DNA from: Orobanche coerulescens | Taxonomy: Eukaryota > Streptophyta > Magnoliopsida > Lamiales > Orobanchaceae | DNA length: 64,000 nt | Reading direction: 5' to 3' | Assembly (NCBI GenBank): GCA_033398695.1 | Contig: JAWKAU010000224.1 | Span: forward strand, 1 to 64,000 | In this document: one piece after another, positions 21,511 through 32,563 of the stretch | Layout of the letters: each line of letters opens with the position of its first letter | How positions within the stretch are numbered: position 1 is the stretch's first letter | Notes under the pieces: model-generated | The model's database searches: none | Told to the model about the DNA's origin: nothing | The model's input: the letters and a program-made list of their open reading frames with translations, nothing else | Made by a program: the position numbers and the translations under genes

Positions 21511-22627
21511 TTAAGGGACCATGGATATGCATGTTGGAAATTGTTTTTTTTTTATGAAGATGAAGTTTCGATTCCATTTGAATTAATATGAAATATGGCG
21601 ATTTATAACATGTACTTGGATGTCTGGGTCGATGATGCATCATGAATTCGTTGTGGAAATATAGAAGAAAAACAAGTAAATAACATAAATACCCATATCA
21701 TTCCATTCACATATGCATTATGTATTGCTTCTACGGAGTCCGTGATATAGTAACTCATGAAAAGACATTATAAATTGGAAAAATAAAGATTACATGACTA
21801 ATTTAATAGTAAGAGGTGCATTAGTACTTCAAACAAGATAATAGTTTACATGCTGAAAGTGGATCGGCCTTGTAAAGCCCACATACGCGTAAGCAGTCGG
21901 CCGACATTGCTCGGTTCAGGCTCGTCCTTGGTCCTTGGACCTGGGTCGAAACAATAACAATTTCCACATTCAAGCCCTTTAATTAGAGTCATTGTTTTTA
22001 TATGGAACAAAATAGTCTTACAAAAAGAGTTCGACTGACCTATGTCTTCCTGTTCGTCCCATAATTATATTTTTTATAATTGTAATAACCCGTTTAAATA
22101 TTGTAATTATTTTTTTTATTCAGATGTTATATTGAAAATACTACGTAATCAAGTAATCAACGGTGTAGAACCTAATCAAATCCAGAACCAAAGTTTTATA
22201 TATTTCCTTTCTTTGGAGTGGAACTTCCCGACACATTGTTCTTGCCATTTCTTTAGTGCAAAGTAAATTTGTACATAATTCATATTATTATTAGTATTAT
22301 TATTATAATAATAATAAAATAAATAAAAAAAATTAAACTAGATAGAGGGTAGTTAGTTAGTTTGACGTGAGGGTGTCTGAGTTGTTCGGAAACATGAACC
22401 AGACCGTTCACATGATGCCGATTCCCACTGCCCCCGGACGGCGCATTTTAGAGGGCTGCCCTTTCCCCACACTCCTCGTGCACCGTTTGCAGATTTGGAC
22501 ACGCATATTTCTGGGAAACATTTGTGCTCACTTTTTTCTTTCTTTTTCTTGAAAAGAAATTGTTAATTCTACTACGACACCAGCTGCTGGGATTCATTTC
22601 GAATTCGACCCCTATGAGAAAATATTA
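21511..22627. other. AT-rich intergenic sequence
   Basis: No gene or element limits recognised. A (TTA)n/(ATA)n patch lies at about 22284-22330. Confidence 0.4.
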
Positions 22628-23183
22628 GACCAAATTGCATAAAAATCACTAATCTTTTTTGCAATTCTGGTTTATTTATCCACCTTTTAATTTTAGGTTA
22701 AAATTGTCAATTTTTTAATTTTTTTCAATTTTCACCTGCTTTATTATTTCCCCCAAATCGTTTCGAAATTGGACATCTGGCTGCTATACTGTAAATCGGT
22801 CCGATTCGATAAACGACGTCGGTTAAAGGAAGGAAAACGTCTATTTGGCCAATTTGCATAAAAATTGTTCACCTTTTTTGAAATTTTGGTTTATTTCCCC
22901 ACCTTTTTTATTTTAGGCTAAATTACAAACCTTTCATTTTTTCTCAATTTTCACCTAATTTTTAAACGACATAGTTTTAATTTGTACCACATAATCGACC
23001 AATTCAAGCCACCTCAGCGCCACGTGAGTAATTAGACCATGTCAGCAAATAATTTCACCGGAAAATCAGAATCGGGTGAAAATTGAGAAAAATTAAAAGG
23101 TTGGCAATTTCAGTCAAAAATTAAAAGTTAGGGAAATAAACCAGAATTGCAAAAAAGGTTAGCAATTTTTATGCAATTTAGCC
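22628..23183. mobile_element. Mutator-type MITE with an extra internal terminus
   Basis: AAAATATTA flanks it at 22619-22627 and 23184-23192. Ends GACCAAATTGCATAAAAATC and (complement of right) GGCTAAATTGCATAAAAATTG continue as long TIRs (CACTAATCTTTTTTGCAATT; TGGTTTATTT). A third, direct copy of the left terminus starts at about 22850 (GGCCAATTTGCATAAAAATT), suggesting a partial nested or tandem copy. Confidence 0.85.
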
Positions 23184-23213
23184 AAAATATTAATACTCCT
23201 AACAAATTTTGAC

Positions 23214-23718
23214 TGGGGATGCAAGGGGTCGGGTTGGGCCGGAGCCGAATAACCATTACCCATCACATGAACCGCATATCAAAATCGGTCCATGAATTGT
23301 TTCAACATGCATTAAAATCGGTTCGGATAGCGCCCAAAATGCCGGGTTATGTTATTTACACAAACTTTAAATAAAATGAATAATATTAAAAGTAGCACTT
23401 TTGCATTTTCTAATTTAATTAAATAAATATACCTTTTTAATCGTTACAATACTATTATTATGCAAATAAAATGAGCGTTTTAGACCCTTATTTAAATGGG
23501 ATATGTAGATGAAACTATTTATTTTGTTTATATACATATATTTATTATATACATTATATAACTCTATTTCGGGACAGATCATATGGAGCTAGCTAGGCGT
23601 ATGGACACCCAGACAAGTCTAGATATGCGGCTCTTTTCCTCAAATCCGTACTCGAAATAGATTCATTCAGAAAAATACACACGAGTACCCGAACCAAAGA
23701 TTAGCAGTAACATCCCTA
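23214..23718. mobile_element. hAT-type MITE
   Basis: The 8-bp duplication ATTTTGAC lies at 23206-23213 and 23719-23726. Ends are TGGGGATG and (complement) TAGGGATG, followed by complementary GGGTCGGGTT and CGGGTACTCG blocks. 505 bp, non-coding. Confidence 0.85.
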
Positions 23719-23825
23719 ATTTTGACAATATTTTCTACACTCAAGTTCAATTTGATAGAAGTTACATATATAATGGGGGTTGGATAATTTATTGTTGACT
23801 GTTTTTATTTGTTTGGCTTAATGAG

Positions 23826-24267
23826 TTTTTTTTTTTTTTTTTTTTATAACTTGGTGATCCCAGCTTAGTCGGACTAATCTTAGTCCCTCAATGAACTCAC
23901 TCCTAACCCATTGAGAGAAGTAAATCGCGAGTCGCTCGAGCAATTCCAGGGTTCCCAATGCCTTTTCTCAGACACTTCGCGCATGCGAGAAGCTCTTAAT
24001 CGATTAATACCGCTTGTGTTCCCAAAGATGCTTCTGGAGAATAATGATCGACGACAAGACTCTCCGGTTCCCAAGAAGGAAATACTCCTACACCGCTGAC
24101 GCGAGATTAAACATCGACAATGGCCGCCGAGCAATTTCCTGTGAGCTAGAGGATCATAAAGAGAAAAAACTCCTCTTTCACCTCCTTGGTGGGAATTGAA
24201 CCAAGACCTCCCAAATGAGTGTCTTTAAAGGTAGGTATCCTACTATTGGACCACCAACCAATTCTCA
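23826..24267 (-). mobile_element. tRNA-derived SINE (about 440 bp)
   Basis: Minus-strand element with a tRNA-like head: TGGTGGTCCAATAGTAGG (A-box-like) and GGTTCAATTCCC (B box, around 24185-24197). A 21-base A-tail is seen as T at 23826-23846. Flanking GCTTAATGAG (23816-23825) and GCTTGATGAG (24268-24277) are a 9/10 target duplication. The body is longer than most plant SINEs. The tRNA-like part would supply an internal pol III promoter. It is not a functional tRNA gene, because it lacks a cloverleaf 3' half. Confidence 0.8.
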
Positions 24268-24562
24268 GCTTGATGAGTTTTTTCTATTAACCGTTTGTTT
24301 GATTGGTTGATAAATCACTATTTATAAATATATAATAAAACTAAATATTGGTTGTTGACTTTTTATGCAAAATCGACGATTAAAGACTTTGACATATTTG
24401 TTTACTTGTCTAGTATTATTATTATCAGTATTATTAAGAAAGTAGGTATAAAAAATGTTATTAAGAGAAAAGAAAATGCCAATTAGAGAGCCTCCCAAAA
24501 GCAACTTACTGAACACCAACAATATATCACATATCAATATCAATATTAAACAATATGTGACA

Positions 24563-24563
24563 C

Positions 24564-24606
<43 letters not shown>
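24563..24606. repeat. (ATT)n microsatellite
   Basis: About 14 perfect ATT units just left of the next element. Confidence 0.95.
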
Positions 24607-24607
<1 letters not shown>

Positions 24608-24744
24608 TCTTCAAGTGTATAATTCAAACACATAAAATGAATCATAAGTAGGGGTGGCCATGAACCGAACGTTCGGGAACTGTTCGCGAAAAAGCTCGGT
24701 CAACGGTCAGTTCGAGTTCGGTTTGATCGAACCGAACATGTTCG

Positions 24745-27653
24745 AGTCGGGCTTGCCACCATCTCGAGGAGGTAGTCTGGTTCTCTGAGGGAGATGACGG
24801 CACCGGTGTTTATATTTATGGAATCCTAAGGCCGGCTCCCAAGGAGGTTGGCATCATCGGGAGTGGGGGTTTAGTTTTGGATGTTGAGCTCATTGATCGT
24901 ATCTTTAAATGGCCCATCACCACGGTTAAAAGCATCCCTCACAGCTGTCGCTTAGCTTTTTCTCGAGCCTTACTAACGGCACTTCTCAAGGTGGCTGCCA
25001 ACCCTGGGTATGTGGATCCATGGGTTAGGTTGTTACTCCTTCCGCGTTGCGTGTTGCAAGTATTTAGGCCTACTAATAGACTAGAAAGTAGGTCTGGAAA
25101 TAGGAGGTCCTTGCAACAAAGGTCTATCCTGAATTCTTTGGCTACTTGGGAGAAAGATGATGGCATCGCTACATTAGTGGGAAACATGTTGGACGGCCAT
25201 AAACGGGGAACATCAACCGACATTAAGGTGGAGCGCATGGGCAGCACCAACATTAAACAGTGTCTCCGTAAGGTTGCAGATGGACATTTTACCGCAGCAG
25301 TCAAAGTTTTATGTTCCTCCGGTGTTGCTCCGTATGATGATGATACAGTGAAGGCCTTGGAGGCTAAGCATCCGTACAAGCCACCCCCTTCACTGCCGAA
25401 TACCATCCCCTCTGAGCCACCGCATGTCGCGGAAATGGAGTGTGTCCTTGGATGCATTAAATCATTCCCTAAGGGAACCTCGTGTGGGAGAGATGGTTTG
25501 AGGGCTCAACATATCTTGGATGCTCTCTGTGGAGAGGGGTCTACCATAGCTACAGACCTCCTATGTGCCATTACATGTGTTGTTAATTTGTGGTTAGGGG
25601 GAGATGTCCCCCTAGCTTGGCGGAGTTCGTTGCTTCGGCTCCTCTCACGCCCCTACTTAAACCAGACAATGGCATTCGCCCCATTGCAGTGGGAACTATA
25701 TGGAGGCGGCTGGTGTCTAAGGTGGCAATGAAAGGGGTTGGTAAGGAAATGACCAACTACCTCAATGATTTTCAGTTCGGAGTTGGGGTATCGGGTGGTG
25801 CCGAGGCAATTTTACATAGCACTAATAGAATTTTGAATGAACGCCACACAGACGGATCTCTTGCTATGCTAACGGTAGATTTCTCGAACGCTTTTAACCT
25901 GGTGTATAGAACAGCCTTACTTCAGGAGGTCATGTTAAAATGTCCTTCTATTTATTCGTGGGTTGCCTTCTTATATGGGCAACCTTCTAGGCTGTATCTC
26001 GGAGACAAACATATTTGGTCCGCCACTGGGGTGCAACAAGGCGACCCATTAGGGCCGCTTCTTTTTGCCCTTGTTTTGCACCCGCTGGCGCTTAAGATTC
26101 GGGACAGCTGCGATCTTCTCCTACATGCTTGGTATCTTGATGATGGGACTGTCATCGGGGATTCGGGGGAGGTGGCCAAGATGTTAGAGATTATCAGGAT
26201 CGTAGGTCCCGGCTTGGGCCTTGAGCTTAATATTAAGAAAACCGAGATCTTTTGGCCTTCATGTGACAGGCGGAAGCTCAGGGATGGACTTTTCCCAATG
26301 GAGATTGGGAGGCCGGCATCAGGAGTGAAGCTCATTGGAGGAGGTGTGAGTAGAGACCCAGGCTTTATTAGAGGGTTGGCCATGAAGAGAGCTACTACCG
26401 TTGTCGGTATGATGCGTCTCCTTCCCCAACTTTGTGATCCACAGAGTGAGCTTCTTCTGCTTCGGTCGTGTATGGGTATCGCTAAACTTTTCTTCGGGCT
26501 AAGGACATGCCAACCAGAGCACATGGAAGAGGCGGCCTTGCTCTTTGACACGGGTTTACGTGGGGTGATTGAGGACATTGTGGTCTCCGGAGGTCCTTTC
26601 TTTGGTGACTTCCAGTGGAGGCTCGCCTCTTTACCTATCAGATTTGGCGGCTTGGGGTTATACTCGGCTGTAGAGGCTTCTTCATATGCATTTGTGGCCT
26701 CAAGGGCACAATCCTGGCCGTTACAGGATCACATTTTACGAGGCAGTGGTGTATGTGACATGGATTCGGATTACGGTAGGGCTTTGGCTTGTCTTCGTGA
26801 TACGATTCCGACCTTCGATTTCAGCAATTTCTCTAATAAGGATACCGCCCCCCTAAAGCCCAACATGCTTTGGCGAGTGCCCTTTTCAGTAAAATTGTAG
26901 CCGAAATGGATGGTCGTTTTGACATGACGGTAAGACAAAAGGCTGTCTTCGAGTGCCTACGAGCACCGCATGCCCAGGATTTTCTTCTCGCTATCCCCAC
27001 CGCATGTCTCCTGTGGAATACCGGTCTATCCTTAAATATCGCCTAATGATCCCACTTTTTCCGGTCGACGAGAGATGCCCTATCTGTCGCAAGGCATGCT
27101 TGGACTCCTTTGGGGAGCATGCTGTTCATTGTAGAGATCTCCCGGGGTTCAAGTATCGGCATGACATGGTGCAGGATGTACTTTTTGATGTTTTGAGGCG
27201 GGCTGGGATTTCTGCCAAGAAGGAAGCCCTACCAATTTCTTGGATCGACCGTCGGAAGGAAGATCCACCCTCAGACCGGCGGATATTTTGGTTTTCGGAT
27301 GGATTAGAGGGAAACATGTTTGCGTGGATCTCACCGGGGTTTCTCCTCTTGTGGGATTGGGGGATAGATTTTTCGGAATGGGGCAAGCGGCTTTAAAGGC
27401 AACAACATGCAAAGTTAACAAACACGAAAAGGCTTGCATAGAAAATCAGCATGTCTTTGTACCTTTCGCATTTGACACGTTTGGATTTCTTGCCCCGGAG
27501 GCTGTCGAGCTCCTTAAAAGAGTTCAACGCGTCATGCAGAGTAATGTTATGACCCCAAGATCCATGGATGTAGTATTTAAGAGGATTAGCTTTGCAATTC
27601 AAAAAGGGGTAGCGGCGCAGCTTGTTGCCCGTTTACCTGCTATTTCGATGTAA
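24745..27653 (+). pseudogene. Non-LTR-type reverse transcriptase with R2-like endonuclease C-terminus
   Basis: Open from about 24745 without a start codon. Pre-RT text reads IKSFPKGTSCGRDGLRAQHI. After a frame change near 25600 come the RT core motifs: LTPLLKPDNGIRPIAVG, VDFSNAFN (motif A), GVQQGDPLGPLLF (motif B), WYLDDGT (motif C, YLDD) and LELNIKKTEI. Frames shift again near 26855, 26990 and 27245. The C-terminal part has CPICRKACLDSFGEHAVHC (a CCHC finger), then KYRHDMVQDVL, then RPADILVFGWIRGKHVCVDLT, a P-A-D with 14 residues to the next D. CCHC, then RH(D/N), then PD-x12-14-D is the arrangement of restriction-like endonucleases in R2/NeSL-type retrotransposons. No APE domain is visible, but the N-terminus is missing. 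The stop is TAA at 27651-27653. At least four frameshifts make it a pseudogene. RT identity is certain; the endonuclease call is inference from motif order. Confidence 0.8.
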
Positions 27654-27754
27654 CGACTCTTATGATTTTGATTTAAACATCAAGTCTTTAATGAGAAATA
27701 GAAAAACATCGAACATTTTATATTTTGATCGGGTGTTCGCGAACTGTTCGCGAA

Positions 27755-27757
27755 CAT

Positions 27758-27789
<32 letters not shown>

Positions 27790-27956
27790 GGCACGAACAG
27801 AAACAACTGAACACAAACGAACCGAACGAACGAACAGAACAATTGAACACAAACGAACAAAGCGTACGAACAGAACAATTGAACACAAACGAACCGAACA
27901 CGAACAATAAAAAATATGTCGAACACGAACCGAACGAACGAACGGTCAATAACACC
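27755..27956. repeat. (AT)n and GAACGAAC-rich tandem repeats in right arm
   Basis: Alternating AT (about 27758-27787), then about three units of AGAACAATTGAACACAAACG (27835-27900) and CGAACGAACG runs. Confidence 0.85.
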
Positions 27957-28025
27957 AAAAGCTCGGTTCATTCGGTTCGTGTCCACCCATAATCATAAGT
28001 ATTAAGTATATTGCACCTTGAGGTG

Positions 28026-28420
28026 TAGGGATGACAATTTTGGCCTAACTTGTACTGTCTCGTTCTGATCCGTGATGTATGGGTCGCTCCAGCCCCGCCC
28101 CGCACAGTTTTTTTATTTTTTTAATCTATTTAATATATATTTTATAGTATATTTATATATTTTTTCATATATTTATTATTATCTTTAAATATTTATGTTA
28201 ACAATGAGAAGTTTTATAAATAATATGTATTCTAAAAACGAAATACTAAATAAAAAAACTTATCAAAATATTTATTTTATTAAGTTTGATGTAACTTTTT
28301 TTTTTACACGGGTCGCCCCACTCCGCGACCAGCAATGGATCGACTCGTCCCACCCCTTCACTTTGTGGGGCAGGTCCGGTTATTCAAGTACCCACCCCAA
28401 CCGTCCCATTGCAATCTCTA
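28026..28420. mobile_element. hAT-type MITE
   Basis: The perfect 8-bp duplication TTGAGGTG lies at 28018-28025 and 28421-28428. Ends TAGGGATGACAATTTTGG and (complement) TAGAGATTGCAATGGG. The interior is AT-rich with GC-rich subterminal blocks. Non-coding. Confidence 0.9.
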
Positions 28421-28661
28421 TTGAGGTGAAAAATGAAACAATCTTTTAGTTGCAACAATATACTATTTTAAACTATTTATATACCCACATCATAATCTTT
28501 TATACTAATAAAAAAGTAAACATTAACATGTAAAATATCATTAGATTTGTCGCATCTTTTCTATTAATAAAAAAGTAAACATTAACATGTAATTTATCCT
28601 TAAATTTGTCGCAATGTATATATTTTTAAAATATTGTCTCTCTCTTGCATTTATAAGAGAG

Positions 28662-29031
28662 GGGCTTTTCTACCGTCGCGTCAGGAAAACTTGACCTGAC
28701 GTTAGGCCGATGTTAAAATTACATATTTTTTATATTTGTCGATTCCAATCCGCAGAGTTCAATCCTAACAAGAAAAATATACGACTTGAATCGACAAATA
28801 TGTAGTATAATTAAGATGTATTTTCTTATCATCATGTCAGGAAAACTTGGTCTTGTATTAAGCCGGTACTAAAATTACATATTTGTTTCATATTTATTGA
28901 TTCCTATCCGCATGGTTCAACTCTAATAAGAAGAATATACAAATTGGAATCGACAAATATAAAAAAATATGTAATTTTAACACCGGCCTAACGTCAGACC
29001 AAGTTTTCCTGACCTGACGGTAGAAAATCCC
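28662..29031. mobile_element. Palindromic MITE (TCAGGAAAACTT family)
   Basis: Left arm GGGCTTTTCTACCGTC, TCAGGAAAACTTGACCTGAC, GTTAGGCCGATGTTAAAAT; the right arm is its close complement ending at 29031. A third, diverged copy of the arm (ATGTCAGGAAAACTTGGTCT) lies in the middle at about 28833-28878. Flanks are GA-rich, so a duplication (GAGAG) cannot be trusted. Confidence 0.75.
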
Positions 29032-29395
29032 GAGAGAGTATAGCATAACAATGATGTTGCAGAATTTATAGCCGCAGCTGAAGGAAGAAGTTGACTAATA
29101 GATCAAACATTAGGCAGTTAAATTGTGTTAGAACGTACATTTATTTAGGCACATCCACCCGCCAACAAACAAGTCCATAATACCATGAAACATGGGAGAG
29201 TAGTTGTTGAGAAGACAACAATAACGTGGTACCACTTATATAGTTATAACCGCATAACTTATGTCTGTGCAATATTTTATTTTCTTGCCACCTAAACCTC
29301 TTTTACAATAAAACATAGTACTACACTTTACAACCTATCCAAAATCATTATAACTCCCATCAAGATATTCTATCTCATTCTATAATTCACCTTAA
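29032..29395. other. Intergenic sequence downstream of PID
   Basis: AT-rich, no ORF or element recognised. Confidence 0.5.
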
Positions 29396-29401
29396 TTTAT
29401 T
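29396..29401 (-). terminator. Candidate polyadenylation signal of PID
   Basis: AATAAA on the minus strand, about 100 bp beyond the PID stop codon; position and sequence suit a near-upstream element. Confidence 0.5.
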
Positions 29402-29497
29402 ATACTTTCTTCATTCCCCCCATAAACCACCCCCATAAGATGAATGTAACAATAAAACAGAGGGTCTCGTCTCGTGTCGTGTGGATCAACCCAGCCA

Positions 29498-30706
29498 TCA
29501 GAAGACACCAAACGGCCCAGTCTCCTGACGAGATGGGGCCGTCTTCTGTCTCCGTATTCCCGCCAGAGTCGGCGGCGTCACTGACCGGATCAGTGCGAAA
29601 TTCAATCCCTTGAAGAAAGGGTGGGTCTTCACGTCTGCCGCCCCGCGTTTCGACCCGAGCCTCCTGCTGGGATCCTTGTTCAGCAACGCGGAGATCAGGT
29701 CCCGCGCGTGCAGTTCGCTCGCGCCACACTGCGTCCCGGAGGGGAACGCAAGGGGCTCCGTCGCGATGCCGCGCAGTGTGGCTTCGTTGTTGGGTCCCGC
29801 AAACGGCGTCCGTCCGTAGATCATCTCGTAGATGAAGATCCCAAGGGCCCACCAGTCCACGGCGTTCCCGTGGGACCCACCCGACGCCACCTCGGGCGCC
29901 ACGTACTCGTGGGTCCCGACGAAGGAGCACGATCGGGCCGTGACGGGTTCGGCCACGAACCGGAAGCTGGATGCAAGTGTTTGGATTTTCTTGGAGCGGA
30001 AAAACCGGCCGGAAATGCATGCGAATGGTGTGAGCGCACGGGAGACGCGTCCTGCTTTGGGTGAGGACGGTGGGTCAGGAGAGAAGTCGGGGGATTCGAC
30101 GGCTGCGATCGAGTCGGAGCAAAGGGAGAGATCGAAGTCGGTAAGCATAATGTGACCGTCGGATCTAACCAACACGTTTTCGGGTTTTAAGTCTCGGTAG
30201 ATTATTCCCAACATGTGGAGGTACTCTAGTGCTACGAGAACCTCAGCTGCATAAAACCTGGAAAACAAAAAAAAAAAAGAAAACCAACGACCAATCAGAA
30301 TTTACAGAATTAGATAAATGGGTAAAATTAGGATTTATTTATTTTGGGGTAATGGCAAAGAGATGATGAGAAAACCAAAGGAAAAAAGAAAAGTGCTCTG
30401 GTTTCTTGCTGGAATGGGTAAAAGAGAATTACCCGATCGATGTAAAAAAAAATTGACATCACATTTCAACAATTGACAAAAAAAAAAAGAAAAAAAGGAG
30501 CCCCAAATAAGGAAAAAAGTCAACAGTTGATTGATTTTCCCTTAAGACAGGACTTTACCTATGTTAAAAACCAAAAAAAGATTAAATTCTTGAAACAATT
30601 TTTGAGATAATATTTCTTAATATTTTACAGAAATGGTAATGAAATGTCATTTTTAGCATAAGCAAACAAAAGCACAATTGCAGAGAATCATGAAGAAGTA
30701 TGTACG

Positions 30707-30738
<32 letters not shown>

Positions 30739-32563
30739 GGAAATAGATCATATAAAAACTAATTACCTTGTGAAATTTAGAAACTTTTGTAAGCTATTGA
30801 TATTACTGATCTAACGGCTGTAGATAAGTAGAATTATATGCATTTATGCATTTTTTTTATTGTATTATTTATTGCATATTCTAGCAACCAACTTGATGCA
30901 AACAAATAATAACAAATATGCAATGAAATTAATTAATAATGCAATTGGGTTTTAGATTTCACCATTAATGGTGTTTCCACTATATTCAGTCCATATATAT
31001 ATATATATGTATCAAGTGAGAAAACTACAATACAATGACAAGTCTCAGTTCATTTATTTCTTCAAAAAAGAAAATAGTTTTTTCTAAATTAAATAAATTA
31101 TCACTGAGATATGCAGCAAGGACCAAAGAGAAGAAGACCATGTCATTATAAGCTATAAGCTCTAAATGGTACCACCAACTTTTGGAAATCAGAATTAGAA
31201 CCGATATCATTATAAACTACTCCCTCCGTCCCACACATCTTTGTTCATATTTTTTTTTGAGCCGTCCCAAAATACTTGGTCATTTCCTTTTTAAGACAAC
31301 TTTATCTCTCACAACTTTAAATAATATATATTCACACCATCACTTTATACACTACTTTTCACCTTTTCTTAAATCCCGTGCCGAAAATCAAATGCTCAAG
31401 ATGGGTGGGACGGAGGTAGTATAAGCTTTTAAGTGGTACCACTTAGGGGTTGTGATTGAACCGAACCGAGTCGAGTATTGCAAAGATAAAGCTTCATTCG
31501 TTTATTATCGAGTCGAGCTCGATTTTTTTTTTTAAATCGAAGACATTGTGTTTCGGAGTTTATTCGTGATCAATAAAGCTAAAAGGAATATTCTGAATAT
31601 GAATTTAAATTAAATAATATATTATAATGCTGATAAATTAATTATTTTTTCACAATAGATATAATGTATTTAATGAAATTCATTGCTTTCTTATAAAAAA
31701 TATACCAAACTAGTACTTTTGCATATTTTTTAAATAAACTTGCTTATCGAGCTTGTTCACGAGCTAAAAAATCGAATGATTTCAAGCTCAAGCTTGAATT
31801 TTTTAGGTAACGAGCTTTCCTGAATGGGCTCGAACTGAGTTTTTTTGTCGATTCAGTCTCAAATAGCTCACAAATTGGCTCAGTTCATTACTTTTTAGTT
31901 ATGATAAATCATTATACAGCCTCAACAACTCCACCCATAAATATAAAATAAAATAAAATAAAAAGAAAAAAAGAGACGAAAATGCAGAGAGAATTTCCTT
32001 TTTTTTTTTTACCTAGCCGAGCTGATAGAGAAGCGTTTCTGCGGCTGCTTATGTCGGAGAGAATGCAAATCGCCGCCAGAACAGTACTCCATAACCACGC
32101 AAGAGAAATGGGAAGCCTCAAATTCGGCGAAGAGCGTAGGCAAAAACGGATGGTCCAACAGCCGCATTATTTTCCGTTCAGTCTCCCCTCTCTCGGTCTT
32201 TTTCTTCAGAGCCAACACATCATTATCCACCACTTTCATCGCGTAAAGCCGCCCGTCGTCCGCCGCTCCGCGGAGGCGGCAGAGGTAGACTCTCCCGATG
32301 TCCCCGCTGCCGATCTGTCGCACCAAGCTGAAATCACGTGACCGAGGCTTGCTTTTCAAGCGTATCCCTCGGAACGAATAGTCCGACGAACGGTGCGGTC
32401 GCAGCGCCGCCGTATGCTCCGGCGAGCTCGTCTGCAGCTCGAAAGAAAACCTGCTGAAGCTGGCGGAGTGGCTTAGGGACGTCGCCGTCGTGTCGCTGCT
32501 CATCGAGCTTTTGCTGGAGTACAATCCCTCAGAGTCTGAATTCCTGCGAGAATCGTCTAACAT
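29498..32563 (-). CDS. PID: PINOID-type AGCVIII serine/threonine protein kinase
   Basis: Two exons: 32563-32013 and 30257-29498, with intron GT at 32012-32011 and AG at 30259-30258. Splicing rebuilds an Arg codon between SISSA and FYAAEV and gives 436 codons, close to Arabidopsis PID (438). The N-terminus has Ser-rich text and ALRPHRSSDY. Kinase motifs in order: glycine loop IGSGDIGRVYLC, catalytic Lys in YAMKVVD, IIYRDLKPEN, DFD in place of DFG (LTDFDLSLCSD, the AGCVIII hallmark), the insertion loop before the activation segment (SPDFSPDPPSSP ... FFRSKKIQTL), SFVGTHEYVAPEVASGG, and a C-terminal hydrophobic FGVF (FxxF, the PDK1-docking type). PID phosphorylates PIN auxin efflux carriers at the plasma membrane and so directs auxin flow in organ initiation. 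No frame damage. The start Met context AAAATGTT and MLDDS fit the family. The assignment is strong; PID versus its nearest paralogue would need a tree. Confidence 0.95.
30712..30738. repeat. (TA)n microsatellite in PID intron
   Basis: About 26 bp alternating TA; a second short one lies near 30994-31007. Confidence 0.9.
31220..31416. mobile_element. Stowaway-like MITE inside the PID intron
   Basis: CTCCCTCCGTCCCACACATC at the left and its complement GATGGGTGGGACGGAGG at the right, flanked by TA (31218-31219 and 31417-31418). 197 bp. Confidence 0.9.

Larger units (their letters stand above)
24649..27991. mobile_element. 3.3-kb hAT-like TIR element enclosing a reverse transcriptase
   Basis: The 8-bp duplication ATCATAAG is at 24641-24648 and 27992-27999. 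Left end TAGGGGTGGCCATGAACCGAA; complement of the right end TATGGGTGGACACGAACCGAA. Both arms are rich in GTTCGCGAAC and GAACCGAAC palindromes, as in non-autonomous hAT elements. Between the arms lies a plus-strand reverse-transcriptase pseudogene with no hAT transposase. The simplest reading is that a 5'-truncated retroelement copy lies inside a hAT MITE. The alternative is that the element captured the gene and moved it. Confidence 0.75.
30258..32012 (-). other. PID intron (1,755 bp)
   Basis: A single intron at the position conserved in PID genes (between SSA and FYAAE). AT-rich, with a (TA)n tract at about 30712-30737, a Stowaway MITE (31220-31416) and a degenerate stretch at 31445-31870 with GAACCGAACCGAG and CGAGCTCGA motifs like the inside of hAT MITEs. 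Confidence 0.9.

Noticed and set aside
24185..24262. A tRNA gene
   Set aside because: A and B boxes are present but the sequence does not close a cloverleaf, and an A-tail and target duplication show a SINE.
29400..30155. Several overlapping open frames on both strands
   Set aside because: Shadows of the GC-rich PID second exon; only the kinase frame has motifs.
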